This document shows, piece after piece, positions 11,511-23,676 of a stretch of 64,000 bases of DNA. Every line of letters starts with the position of its first letter. The first letter of the stretch is position 1. Location: positions 121,589,849 through 121,653,848 of the forward strand of contig NC_039359.1 of assembly GCF_003573695.1 (NCBI RefSeq). Reading direction: 5' to 3'. A model generated the notes under the pieces. The model saw only the letters and a program-made list of their open reading frames with translations, ran no database searches and had not been told where the DNA came from. The DNA is from Papaver somniferum. Its lineage: Eukaryota; Streptophyta; Magnoliopsida; Ranunculales; Papaveraceae. The translations under genes were made by a program, and so were the position numbers.

Positions 11511-12815
11511 TTGGTTTGAAAGTTTCCTATACAATCAAGTACCATGTACTAGCTATTATCACTCCTACAAATTCAGAGCACTAGGTCTTTGAATTCCAAA
11601 CATAGTTTGAACGCAATCATTGTTATGAAAACAATCAGGGATCATCTGTTTACATTGCAACTCTTGCAATTATTGCTCAAAAAAGGAATCACTCATCACC
11701 GCCGGCAATCTGCATGATTTGCAAGTTAACGAACAAACATAATATACAACAACGACCCATCTTATAAGTGTTTCCTTATGAACTCACTGTGTACTTAACG
11801 TCATGATGATGTCTTCCACTCTTTGATAGTATATAATTTCATAATTATAAGAAGGGTTCTTGATATCTGTTCTGTCCAATTTTTATTTGATTGTAAACCA
11901 AAAAAAAAATCCACGTTCTGATCGAGAACTGCCATTTAGTAGAATCAGTGATGCTCAAACAAAAGCTAAACACACACTGATCAACATTAGCGATCTCGGC
12001 TGGTAACCCACTTGCGTTTTTTTTTTTTTTGTTATTCTGCTAAAAGTAATCGAAATTACAGTCTGGTGGAACTAAGATAAATTCGCACATGTTAATACTG
12101 GCTTGGCCCTTTTGGACCTTGTTTGAACTTGTGAACCAACGTTGAACACTCGATGTTAAAGATGATGACTTTCATAATTATGTCGAATCATTTTTAACAA
12201 AAAGGGCTAAATTTCTTTGTGAAAGTAGTTTTTCCGAGCAAAAGATTTCTTTGTAATTGTGCATGATCGCTCATATATTTACGCTAACAATCATATATAT
12301 ATTCACTAGTTCGATATTAAGTACAAATTTGGCTAATCTCGTGCATTTCTAACACAAGTAAAAACAATAAAGCCCTTAAACACACTGCACTTTTTGTTTC
12401 ACCTCGATAACCGCGCTCGATATCATCAGTACGGTGAATCGTTCTTTATCTGAAGCAAAGAACGAATCAGTTGGAATGACAGATAGGGAGTAGTCAATTA
12501 CTGTCCTAACTTCTTGATCCTTCAAATCATCAATATGCTTTAAGAGACGCACACACTCACACACCCATACCTTGAAGACGGGGACCGGCGACAAGATTTA
12601 GTGACGCGTTCTCCACAAAGGACTAAATGATTAGCTACGACTAAGACCCAAAAGTACATCCCGCGGGAGAAAAGAGGTGCCTCTCATCGGATGAACAGAA
12701 TCCAAAGGTGAGAGCTAGCATGATCGTGCTGCTTTCAAAAAGAGTAGCTTAGTAGCAATTATCATGTTGATTTAGGCGACCATTTTGTAGACCCGTCCCC
12801 AAATCTTCAAAGTAC
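11511..12815. other. Intergenic DNA, no gene recognised
   Basis: AT-rich with homopolymer tracts near 11901 and 12019. A 72-codon open frame on the minus strand (12376-12594) has a fairly protein-like composition, but I recognise no domain, start context or splice partners, so I do not call it a gene. Confidence 0.4.
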
Positions 12816-12914
12816 AAGTGAAACAAGGGTTAAATTCTATTCACACCACTTTGCTGGTGACATTTCAACTTTTTTCCGCATTCCCTTTCGTTTGGGTTAA
12901 ACTGTATTCACACC

Positions 12915-13250
12915 AAGGTAATTCTTCCACCAGCTTGAGATCCTTTTTATTTAGTTGGACTGCGGTTCATGGTAAGCTGAATACAGTTGATAGGCTCTAG
13001 GCTTCTAGGTAGATATTTTTTTGTACAATTCTTGCATACACTGTGATGATGAGGAAGGGTTCATTCATCACATCTTATTGCATTGTAAAGTACTAAAGTG
13101 GCCAGGAGGGGTATGGCAGACCTTAACTCCTAGGTGGGTTGGTCATGGGTTTTTTCGAAATCCATGCTTGATTTCACGTGTTACTGTAAGTCTAAAGTTT
13201 ATCAAACTTGGGACGTATGAATTGACCTCTCATTCTCGTAGCTGTTACAC
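12915..13250 (+). pseudogene. LINE ORF2 zf-RVT domain remnant
   Basis: The region covers the tail of a LINE reverse-transcriptase protein. The phrase FLFSWTAVHGKLNTVDRL matches the usual plant consensus FxWTAxxGKxxTxDxL. The Cys/His knuckle CIHCDDEEGFIHHILLHC follows after a stop and a frameshift. Everything N-terminal (endonuclease, RT core) was lost by 5' truncation at the insertion point. Confidence 0.75.
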
Positions 13251-13262
13251 CGGTTCTTTTGG

Positions 13263-13730
13263 GAGAAGGTAACAAACGTACTTCCGAGTTCCGACCAAGA
13301 GTATGCTTTTAAGATTTATAGTAACTTGAGCTCTGAGGCAAGATCCATGTTGCTAACTTGGGCAAAGGCAGGCCATTCTTTGCGTATAGACTTATCGTTT
13401 TCGGTGTAAGATTGAGATTCCATTTGCCTGTAACCTTTTCCCCCCTTATCTTTACCTCTAGTATATTCAGCAACTCTTGTATATGGGTTCATTTGAGAGA
13501 AGGTAACAAACGTACTTCCAACCAAGAGTATGCTTTTAAGACTGATAGTAAGTTGAGCTCTGAGGCAAGATCGGCTAACTTTGGCAAAGGCAGGCCATTC
13601 TTTGCGTATAGACTTATCGTTTTCGGTGTAAGATTGAGATTCCATTTGCCTGTAACCTTTTCCCCCCTTGTCTTTACCTCTAGTGTATTCAGTAACTCTT
13701 GTATATTCTTATGATGTTCTTTAATATCTT
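13263..13730 (+). repeat. 234-bp tandem duplication in the LINE 3' region
   Basis: GAGAAGGTAACAAACGTACT begins at 13263 and again at 13497, and both copies run through GGCAAAGGCAGGCCATTC to ACTCTTGTATAT. They differ by few substitutions and a short indel near 13285/13520. The second copy leads directly into the A-run that ends the element. Confidence 0.85.
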
Positions 13731-13766
13731 CCTTTCTATGAAAAAAAAATAAGTGAAACAAGGGTT

Positions 13767-15280
13767 CAGTTTACTGCAACTGTGCTAAAATATGTCGTAT
13801 GTATGTGGAGGACCACTTTATTTTACAGCGCCAGGTGCTGTCGGATAAAAATAAATAAATATATATATATATAGTTAATTAAATTTTAATTAAGAACAAA
13901 ATTTGAATCTTAGCATTTCCAATGCAATAGTTACATATCCAAATTGATTGTATACCAAATTACCATCAGGCTTCATTTCTTAATAAAATACGTTTTGGTG
14001 GTTAATTCTGTTCGTAGCTATGGAGAAGTGGGAGACCACGTGCACCACTGACGGACCTACAGTTGGGTTAATCCGGACTTTAGCCCAGATAGTCGTCACA
14101 GCCCAACAACCTAAAAATTGAAATGCTACACTGGACCAAGGCGATTAGCCCAGACTGAGAAAAAATTAAAACTTTTTGGGTCCATCACCGACGTGCACCG
14201 CGTTTTCTTTACGTCATTGCAAAATTTGTTACTTAAGTTGGAGGGTCATTTCGCGCAAATATAAGTACAATGAAGTTTTCACATTTACCCTTAAATTTGA
14301 GAAAGGTAAAATGAAAGGCCGGGCAGCCAATAAACACAAATAAACCCCTAGTTAAGTTACAATACACTCTTTGAACGCTGTCTTAGAATTTTTTACATAT
14401 TTTTTAATTGCAGTCTCCATCTTTTTCTTCTTTTACTGTAAACTCTATGTCTCTCAAAGCTCATTTGCTAGTATTTCCAAGCAATCTCACTTATTTACTT
14501 TTCAAGCCAAATTGTTTTTATTTTAATCTTAGTTTTCTAATCAACATTAAAGTCCAAACCTATTGATTTTAATCATTACAAACAAGAAAAGGGAGTAAGA
14601 TGGAGAGGCGGTTAACAGTAAAGAACCTACGGTAAAACATTTTTGTTGTAATGATAAGTTAATAATCTATAACCATCATTTGGTTTTTATGATCATGAAC
14701 TAATCCAATTCCGTAGTGTACTTGATTATAATTCACATATTGATGCGAATCCCATCCAATCCTGACCAGTCCTATCCCCCATATGCAATAATTACTAGTT
14801 ACCAAAAGAGAAACCGATAAGAAAGAAAAGAAGCTAATTTACAACAACAAAAGAAAAGATCAATTTGTTTATTCAAATGGTTAGAAATCACCGCAAGATT
14901 TAGGATATGATCATCTCTAGTAAATCAGTCGCCACTAGTAGATAATAAACTAAATTTACTTTTTTCCACATTTTCTTCTGACTATGAAATGAAAATCATC
15001 ATATGGTCCACTAATTTAAAAAAACATTAAACCCCTAATCTTGCTTTTGTGAATGTGAAAAAGTTGAGACAGATAAAGTGAATTATTAAGATCGTGTGTT
15101 GGGGAGGGGTTTTATATTTTTTTCACATTTTTTCTATCACGTCATATATGCATAATTAAGTAAAATTAACCTTTAACAATATTCGTATCTCATGGATCTT
15201 TCTTTGCTTATCTCTACTTATAGAGCTTAGCTTTTTTGATAATTTTTCAGCTGTGTAATATTCTTAAAATCTAAAAAGTA
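13767..15280. other. Intergenic and upstream region of MYB gene 1
   Basis: AT-rich, with a (TA)n tract at 13857-13873. No gene, RNA or transposon was recognised. The last several hundred bases should contain the promoter of the MYB gene at 15456. Confidence 0.45.
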
Positions 15281-15298
15281 CTATATATATATATATAG
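15281..15298 (+). promoter_or_regulatory. Probable TATA region of MYB gene 1
   Basis: An (AT)n-type TATA stretch ending in TATAGATG lies about 160 bp upstream of the ATG at 15456. Position and sequence suit a plant core promoter; the transcription start cannot be fixed from sequence. Confidence 0.45.
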
Positions 15299-15455
15299 AT
15301 GTGTCCTCCTTTGTCTTCATCGTAGAAGAACTATCATCATCCTCTTCACTCTAAGTGCTACCTCAATACTTCTTTTTTGAGTGAATTTTATCTTCTCCAA
15401 ACCAAAAAAATAGAAAATCCTCAAGGAATTAGCTAGTTCTAGATAGTAGAGAGTT

Positions 15456-16622
15456 ATGGAGAAACAAGAAAATATTTACAAGAAAGGAGAGAATGGAATT
15501 ATCAAGAAAGGTCAGTGGAAACCAGAAGAAGATATGATTCTTAAAAGATACATAGAAACTCATGGAGAAGGCAAATGGACTACTGTTTCTAAAAAATCAG
15601 GTATGTATATCACACACCCGACCGGAACATGAATTAATTAGAATTCTATCTATCTATATATGTGTATATTGACAGTTACTTAATTAAATGGTTGTCTCCG
15701 ATATACTGATTTGATATGTTCTTATTGAGCAGGGTTGATGAGGGGTGCAAAGAGTTGCAGGATGAGATGGAAGAATCATCTTAGACCCAATATCAAGCGA
15801 GGCCAGATATCAGAAGATGAAAAAGATCTTATCATCCGTATGCATAAGTTACTTGGCAATAGGTCAGTCACACCTTAATAACCTGCTGGCATGTTTCCTC
15901 TTAATCTGAATCTTTTTCTTTTTACATGTGCCCAAAAGTGTGGTACCACTGTTATATATATATAAATATCTTGAAACAAGATACTAAACTTTCTTACTTT
16001 GATTGTATGTTGAAGGTGGTCGCTGATAGCAGGCCGACTTCCCGGTCGAACAGACAATGAAGTCAAAAATTACTGGAACACCCATCTCAGTAGAAGAAAT
16101 CTAAACCAATATCAAGGACATACTGTAATTCCTAGTGCTATTAACTGTTCGAAGAGTAGGGGACTAATACAAATGGAAGATCCAGAGAAACCATTAAGGG
16201 GAATTACAAGCACCCACGAAAACTGTATTATGGACGGAATATTAGATGATCAAGGGAGATTGGATGCTGAGGCTGATGTACAAAGTGACAATACAACGAC
16301 GACGACGATCGAGACCCAACCATCATCTTCTGAGCAAAGATCTGATGATAACAATGGAAGTACGATACTTAGTGATCAGTCACTGGTATCAGGTGAAAGT
16401 GATGATACAGAAGGTTCTACTTTCCCAGACTTTCCGATGGTGGATTATAATATGATAAGTGAAGATGAAAACTTTTCACTGTGGTTATCAAACGAGACCA
16501 TATTTTATGATGTCCCTCTGTTGCCATCTTACGATTACTACTTCCCGGTTTCGTATGAGCCATTCGAACATAATTCAGATGACGACTACTGTGCTTGGGA
16601 CAAAAACCTAAGCTGGCTCTGA
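15456..16622 (+). CDS. R2R3-MYB transcription factor 1
   Basis: Three exons: 15456-15600, 15733-15862 and 16016-16622, all with GT-AG introns (132 and 153 bp); 293 residues. R2 (about residues 18-69) and R3 (about 70-120) form the DNA-binding domain, with Trp residues in [30 protein letters not shown] and NYWNTHL. R3 contains [20 protein letters not shown], an exact fit to the [DE]Lx2[RK]x3Lx6Lx3R signature of MYBs that pair with bHLH proteins. In R2 the usual RCGKSC reads RGAKSC, so the first of the two family cysteines is missing. The C-terminal half is acidic and ends with an [13 protein letters not shown] motif shared with the paralogue at 54449. Intron positions are the common R2R3 ones. 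A nuclear transcription activator in a MYB-bHLH complex (pigment, tannin or epidermal type) is inferred; the exact subgroup is not certain. Confidence 0.93.
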
Positions 16623-18137
16623 TCAGGATCAGTAATTTGGCGGCAACGTGCCATATGTAATATGTTAATATCTATAGTGTAATTGCTTAATTATTATTAT
16701 TTTTTTAATTATCCTATTGTTAACTATTAATCAAGTTATTTACAATAATTTTATGACAAGATTCCGACGAGGTCATTTTCACTAATGAATTGTGACAATA
16801 TTATGGGAACTGATTAAGATTTTTCTCGTACATGCTCATTATATCAATAATTTCCCTCTTAGATGATTCTGATAGGAATCACGTGGAGCTATATATGCAC
16901 TAATAACAATCCTCGGTTTTCTCGGTTTCTTTCTTTCTTGTTTTGTCCTTGCTAGATTTTCACTCTATTAGTGACAAAATTAGAACATTTAGTGACAAAA
17001 TTAGAACATTTTGTTGGTATCCGGTGAGAAAAGTCGGTTACCAACTATTGACTATCCCTATTTGTCCCTGTTCTTTTTTTACTAATTGATCAAATTTACC
17101 ACATCTATCCCTAAATCTTTGCAGTGTTATTTTTGTTTCTTTTTCATCATCATCAATTCATCATCTTTAACCAGACCTAAACTTTAGATATTGATTTAGT
17201 CCAGAAATGATTATTTCTTTAATTTTGGTAAAAGAAAAAAGAAAGTAAATATGTGAACCAAAGGTGAAAGGTCCATGTCAAGCCTTAGGCTCAAACAGAA
17301 CCCAGAGGAGCATAATTAATCATGACAAAATCCAGGATGACCTCTCGATTTAATTAATTTTGTTCATGAGTGAATGCATCCGCTACCTGGTTGCACAGTA
17401 AGAAAATTTACTTGATTTTTACACTAAAGAGAAACTGTCCCTTCTAAAATTAAAAAATTTCATGCCATGCCGTAGAAGTAAAACTCCCTTTCAAAGAGTT
17501 CATATAACTGCCAAGCTACTCCACTCTAGCTCCACCTTCTGTAGTTTTAATTCTTCTACCCACTTTATTGTTGCAGCTTTACTTTCTACTTCGTTTGGGT
17601 TCAAAGCTATTTCCATGACCGATCTTGAACCCCTGCAAGTACCAGAGAGTACCTGAGTAGTGACCCAACTTCTGCATGTTTAGTATCATTGTGAAAATCC
17701 GGCCCCAACAAAGTTTACTTTGAGTTGATGAACCCTTTCCCCACGGTGAGTGGAGTCCTTGTTGTAGTTTGGTTTAACACGTGAGGTCAATTCCTTGTAT
17801 CGAGAACGAGTGAAAGAAACATATGTTTATTTCAGCGATTTTTTATTTTTATTTTTCATCTTTAAAGAATTCAGGACATCATCTTTTGTCGGAGATTTGT
17901 TAAAATATTGTTCATGTTTATCTATGAAATACTGGGGGGTTCCATTATAATAACTAATACGTAGTTGAGTATGGCGTACAAGACACAAATGTAAATCCGC
18001 TCATATGTACATGCTCATTGTTTGTGGTATCTATTGTCAGTTAAAATCCAGAATCTACCTTAACTAATGTGTATATATTATTTTTACTTTCTTAAAATGA
18101 AAGCTTTCATATAAGATATTTTTTATTACCAGGCAGG
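16623..18137. other. Intergenic DNA between MYB gene 1 and retroelement A
   Basis: Contains the 3' flank of the MYB gene and a two-copy 21-bp tandem (AGTGACAAAATTAGAACATT) at 16970-17011. A short open frame at 17462-17656 has no recognised content. The last five bases (18133-18137, GCAGG) are the left target-site duplication of element A. Confidence 0.5.
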
Positions 18138-19656
18138 TGATGTGTTTTCAAAGTTGTTGTAAATAGTGATAAAAGGATTGTTTTAAGACTTGTGAAAGCA
18201 ATGAATTTTAAACTTAATAAAAATAAAGCAAATTAATTTTCAAAGAGTGATGTCAAGATTTAAAATGGACTAAGGCTCCGGATTCACTAATACTTCAAGT
18301 TGATTGGTTACAAAAATATTTCATAATTATTATCTAGCTCTTTTTCCATTAAATCACTTATTAATCTATAAGGTGTCCAAATATTAAATTGTAATCCTTA
18401 AGCATGATTTATCAAAGAATTAATTCTAAGCATAAAACATCAAACTGATTCACAACTAATTAAGAAAACCATTTTTATCTCTTTTTTTTATTGATCCAAG
18501 TGAATTAAATAAAATAAATAATTAAGAAATTATAAAAAGAATTTACCAATCAAACATGAGTGAATAGCTCCTCCGTCACCTCAGTCACCAGGTATTTTAG
18601 CCACTCATCATGTTGAAAAACCTCTCAAAATATTTCATTGATGCTCACAAGTGTTTTACAAATGATAAAAAGGAAAATAATTGAGTAAATCGGGTGTTTG
18701 CAACACTTATAATTGTTGCAGAACACTGTTACAGAAACAATAGAAATAAACTCCTGCTGACGTTAATTATAAGACCCTCACCTGTTAGTCGTTATCACTG
18801 TTGAAGAACGACTGCCCTGGTCTGTCCGTTCTTCGTGTTCTTCAATGGCAGCAGCACCAGCAGAAACTTTCCTGTAACTTGATTTTCTCGCTCTGTTAAT
18901 GCTCTATACTTCTCCCAAACTCTCCATCCCCTCTATGCTAACCCAAGAATTATATTTATACACCTTTGGACTAAGAATAACTTCTCATTAATCCAAAAAA
19001 TCTTCCCATTACTCGGCAATGAATGAAAATATTCCCAAGAAATTTTCTTTCCATGCACGCGTCTGCTGGCTTGTTTTAACCTCTCCAAAATCTTCATAGG
19101 ATGTACCCAAATCAAACACAATATCTTCTTACCCATCTGGTCACGTAACTTCCATAATTGGAACCAAACAGGACCCGAAATAACTCATGGCTCTGTTTTG
19201 CCGAGAACAAACTATCCAGCCCAATCTGCTTCGTGAAATCACTTGCACTAGCCATGTTTAACTTAATCACGTTCAGCCCAGCTGTTTCTAGCGATTGAAT
19301 CTCTTCAAATCTGCTCCAAAATTCGAGTCCAAAATTATCCAGTGAATATGCATGAAATAACCAGTTTTCCGCCCAAAATTCTGTTTTGAATTTGGTAAGA
19401 AAACTGACCTCCCCCTAATCCAGTTATGGTGTCCCTTTAGCACATGCCCCTCATGGGGTGCCCCTTATCCAAAGTGAGAGTCCGAATAACACTTGTCCTC
19501 CTGGGAGCTTTTACCAACTTTTCGAGCCGAATTTTCAAAAAAATGTTTATTTTCCAAAGGTGCCTACAAACAAATAAAACACCAAAATTAGTACAAACTC
19601 GAGTGCCAACAATATACAGTATTGAGATCAAATTAGACACAAAAATGTGTCTATCA
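18138..19656 (-). repeat. 3' LTR of element A (left end)
   Basis: It matches 36220-37735 almost throughout, from TGATGTGTTTTCAAAG to AAATGTGTCTATCA. The minus-strand polypurine tract abuts its inner edge, making it the 3' LTR. The short open frames in it are not genes. Confidence 0.92.
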
Positions 19657-21018
19657 AATACCCCCAAACTTATTATTTGCTAGTCCTCGAGCAAATCTAA
19701 CCTAGAAAGTAAAATGACTACACTTAACACGTGCAACAAGCCGTTAAACCACTAGGTGGCCCTAGTGGCGGAGTGTTGTCTCCGGAGGGTTTACCAGAGG
19801 TGTATCCACAAAACCTTTACTCCAGACCCTAGCTATCTACAACGAACCTTGGAAGCCACTAAAGAATCTCCTTGGTTGGCATACAATCATTGACTATAGG
19901 AGGAAGTACCCTGATGCGAAATTCCAATTGTTGTACACGAGTTTGCACTCAAGCATAATAAAATTCATATAAAGTGACAGAGCTCTACTCAGATAGTTGC
20001 ACTATGGACATCATATTCGGAGTCAAACTAATCATATGGATAGAAAAAAGGAGATGGAAATAGAAAAATGTAGATGGTTTTGATGTTAACCAAATGATCG
20101 ATGTTTCACATATCTGTCTGAAGGCCACTGCCAGAATGAACCTATCCTAATGGACTGAGATACCGGTCTGACTAATATCAACACAACTGGCATATACAAG
20201 GGAACTAGTGGTCAATAACTTAAATCTAGATCAACAAACTGGAAAATATAAGGGAACCAACAGTTGACTACACAGAACAATAACCTTTTTTTTTAGCTTA
20301 ACGGCATGAATAGATCTTTTTGATCTTGTCAGCTGATTACACGATAGTTCCCACGGGTCTTGCATTCCACGCTTACTTAGGCGACGGAAACAGGGAGAAC
20401 ATACGCATATTGCTATCCAAGTGTTAATACTTATTCCGATTGGTCTAACTGGTCCGGTCTTTATTTTTTTATTTTTTTTATTTTTAGTAACTCAGTCACT
20501 CTAATTCACCCTAGTAGTGGTAACAACTTGAATCATGTGCCCCACCTAATCACTTAGAGAAACATAGTTTAAAATGAAAAAAGAAAATAAAAAAAGAAAT
20601 GAAAAGGACTCAACGAGATATGGTGCAACTATCATGTTATTTCTAACACCTGAGCTCTGTGCTTTTATGAATAGACTCTATAGATGTTTCCATCTAATCA
20701 GATTGGTTCCTCAACTCCTACAACCAAGATGCTTCCATCCACTTAGATTAGTTAGTGCTATCCTGAATACGCATAAATTTCTAGGCTCTGGAGTTTATTT
20801 ATTGCAACTAAAAGCTAACAAAAAGTTTCTTCCCCACCCCAGACTTAAATCTAACATTGTCCTCAATATTTCTAATTAAAGAGCAGTACCAAAAGTAAAA
20901 TAACACGAGGAGAAGTTGGAAAGATAGTACATGGGTGAAGAAAATCAAAAACTAATATACAACATACAACTGCCTCGATGATCAATCAAGGGTAAACATG
21001 GTCCTCCAGAGGAACCTC
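19657..21018 (-). other. Element A 3' non-coding region with polypurine tract
   Basis: Read on the minus strand it ends in AAGTTTGGGGGTATT directly before the LTR (19657-19671). The same tract precedes the LTRs of B (26567-26581) and C (63535-63549). A block around 20600-20870 matches the B sequence at 25484-25760 inverted, including AACATTGAGGACAATGTT-like sequence near 20860. Position 21018/21019 is the junction with element B. Confidence 0.75.
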
Positions 21019-22557
21019 TGATAGACGCATTTATGTGTCTAATTTGTCCCAATTGTATATATTGTTAGTGCTCGATTTTGTACTTATTTGGTTATTTTAT
21101 GTCTTTGTAGGTGTTTTTGGAGAAATAAGCTTTTGCGGCGAAATTGGCTAAAATATGGCGTTTGGAGCTCCGTTGACAGTATACCGGAAGTACCCCAGAA
21201 ATACCCCGGAGGAAGCCCAAAAAAGTCCGGAAAACATCCCAGAAAAATTACTAAAGGCACCCAAGATTTGGTTATTTCCACCCCAGGAATTATATTTCAG
21301 CCCAACTTACTATTCGTACCCCTGAACTGGATAGGGGGAGGTCTTCTTCAAATTTCAAATAATGGTTTTTGGCGGGAAAAATGCATGCAGACACTGTTGA
21401 TTTTGGATTGAAGATTTGAACGAGTTTCATGGAGATTCAATAGCTAAATTTGGTTGGGCTTGTCTTCTTAAAGCTTAACAGGGTTTATGGGATTGTTTAG
21501 ATCCAACCAATTGGGCTGGACAAGTCGGAGGAAGCAATCAAAGTCCAAACAGAGTGCGTCCTCTTTCTGTTCATGTTCAAATATTTTGTGAGATTTTTTT
21601 GGAGAGTCTCACGCTGGATAGACGTCTATCTAGTATGGTTCAAGTCCTGGGAGAGTTTGGTGACAAGAAAATAGCTAGAAGACGCGTACAAAAATCAACA
21701 TGAGAGATTTTCTCTCAAACTGCAGGGAAGTTACGTAACTTGGCAGCAAGGAAAAAGAGAGAAGATTTTGCGGCATTTCTTGGGGTTGTGAAGTATATAA
21801 GAGGTGTCTAGAATTGAGATAAGGTTTATCAAGTGTTTGGGGTCGAGCAGGGACCAGAGAGAGACCGGAGGAGCGAAGAACAGGAGTTGCATGAAAAGTT
21901 TCCTGCTGTTGCTGCTGCTCGAGGAGGAAGAAGAAGACGAAGAACGGACCCTCCAGGGCCGTCGTTCTTCAACAGTGCTAGCAGCAGCAGACTTGCGTCG
22001 TTATTCAACAGCAGCGCTAAAGTATCGTTCTTCTCTGGACGCTTAAAGAGGGTCGTAGTTTCACTGTATTATATTTTTCACTCTTTTAATCATATTTTGA
22101 GCATCAAGTATGTATTTTGAGAACATGATTATTATGAGTAGCTAAACCCCAATACTGTATGATGTAGGAAACCATTCTTTATGCATGAGTAATTCTATTT
22201 AATTCTTTTATGACTATTTGCACTATTATAAGTTGATTTTTGATTTTTCTTGATAATTTGTGATTTTATCTGATGATGTATGCTTAGTCTAGGAACTCTT
22301 GATGCATCATGCTTATGATTTACATCTAATACTTTATAAAATCTATTTTTCGCAAAGAAAAGAGTCGATATTTGTTATCATTATAAGCTATAATTGTCTA
22401 GAATTAATAGTTGTTTCGCATGAGTATAAGAATTGGTGGAATCCTGAGACCTAGTATCTCTTGATCCTGTGACAAATTTTGTATATATTTTTGTTTTAAA
22501 AATCTTTTCAAGTCCGAGCAACGAATCCTTATTTACCGCAATCGAAATACTACAACA
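21019..22557 (+). repeat. LTR of element B, copy 1
   Basis: It begins TGATAGACGCATTTATGTG and ends ATACTACAACA; three bases later comes the primer site TGGCGCCGCCGACGC. The 21880-22050 part is rich in AAGAACG/CGTTCTTC inverted segments and CAG triplets, also seen in the LTRs of A and C. Short open frames are incidental. Confidence 0.88.
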
Positions 22558-22560
22558 AAA

Positions 22561-22581
22561 TGGCGCCGCCGACGCGGACTT
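22561..22581 (+). promoter_or_regulatory. Primer-binding site of element B (copy 1)
   Basis: TGGCGCCGCCGACGCGGACT follows the LTR end by three bases. The first eight bases fit the tRNA-Asp-type primer site known from Athila/Tat-like elements, but the rest differs, so the primer tRNA is uncertain. The same site recurs at 28128-28148, and at 36193-36213 on the minus strand. Confidence 0.7.
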
Positions 22582-23676
22582 ATATATAGATTTGTTTTTG
22601 GGTTTAATTTTTATTTTATTTATTATTATTTGTTCCTTTTTACGTTTCTTTTTGTGTCTTTGATTTACAGGTTCGAAGTGGAATAGTAAGGACTTGGGAA
22701 CAAAAAGCTTAAAGCTAAAAGCTAAAAGCTAAAAGAGAAGAAAGAAAAAAGACATAATTTTTTTTTTTAGGATTTAATTTTTATTATTTTTTTTTTTTGT
22801 ATATAGCTTTTATTTATTTATTTTTTAGAATTTGTAAATAGGCTTTATTTGTCATAATTTTTGTAAATTTTGGACTTTTTATTTGGACTTTATTCTGGAC
22901 TTTGGACAATTTATTTTAATTTTAAACCCTACGGAAGGGTTATATAAAATTTTTTTTAAATATAAACTGTTTGCAGGGAAGGACGACGATTACAATATCG
23001 TCTCGTCCCCTCGGGTTCGTACATGACATAGGAGTCTTGGCACGAGTCGACTTCAACGATTCATCCCCCGTCTGGTACGGGAGGTAAGTCCATCGAAACA
23101 CTCGCGAATCCCCTGTCAGCGGGTTTACTGTATTCCTTAAGGTGATTCATTTATTGAGGACGAATTTGGACTGTTTTTAAATTCCTAGTAAAGGGCAAGG
23201 CCTGGCCAATACAAGATAAGGGTTCGGATTTCATCACCGTCCCCTTCTTGCCCGCCTTAGGTAAACGAAACCTAACGCGAACCCAAGCTTAAAATTTGAT
23301 TAGAACGAGACCGATAGGGTAACGAGCTTGGTAGGAAAATCTTTCGAAAAATATTGGTTACTCTTTTAGCATACTTCGAAGTTCATGATGGTTTCTGTGA
23401 GTTGAATGCGTGACTGCGCCGCCTTGTGATAGCGGTGAGGCCTTGGGTATCAAAGCTCCACTGAGCTTCCCTCGCCTCGATTCAACTTACATTAGCTCGG
23501 ATTGATTCCAGAAGGGTGTGCTCAAATTGTAACGAATTCCTTTTCGAAGGAATAGAAGCTGGTCTAGAAAAGAATCTAAGTGGAGCCATCATGCTTTTTG
23601 TTTTCTAGATTCTGTAGGTTTGATTTGGTCGAGTCATCCTTGTTTGTGATTGTGTAGAATTCCCTTGCAATTAAGA
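22582..23676 (+). other. Element B leader (copy 1)
   Basis: Untranslated leader, poly(T)/poly(A)-rich at first, then a conserved stretch (22980-23560) that also occurs in copy 2 (28535-29110) and, inverted, in the leader of A (35230-35830). Shared phrases include CTCGCGAATCCCCTGTCAGC and GTGAGGCCTTGGGTATC. Such conservation between A and B suggests a packaging or expression function (inference). Confidence 0.7.

Larger units (their letters stand above)
12832..13750 (+). mobile_element. 5'-truncated LINE with 16-bp target-site duplication
   Basis: The segment is bracketed by identical 16-mers AAGTGAAACAAGGGTT at 12816-12831 and 13751-13766 and ends in an A-run, the hallmarks of target-primed reverse transcription. 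It carries the C-terminal zf-RVT part of an L1-type ORF2: SWTAVHGKLNTVDRL near 12955-12999, then, frameshifted, NSCIHCDDEEGFIHHILLHC from 13024. Stops and a frameshift make it inactive. The 3' part contains a 234-bp tandem duplication. The perfect target duplication argues for a fairly recent insertion. Confidence 0.85.

Noticed and set aside
12376..12594. 72-codon minus-strand open frame as a gene
   Set aside because: Composition is protein-like, but no domain, promoter or splice partners were recognised.
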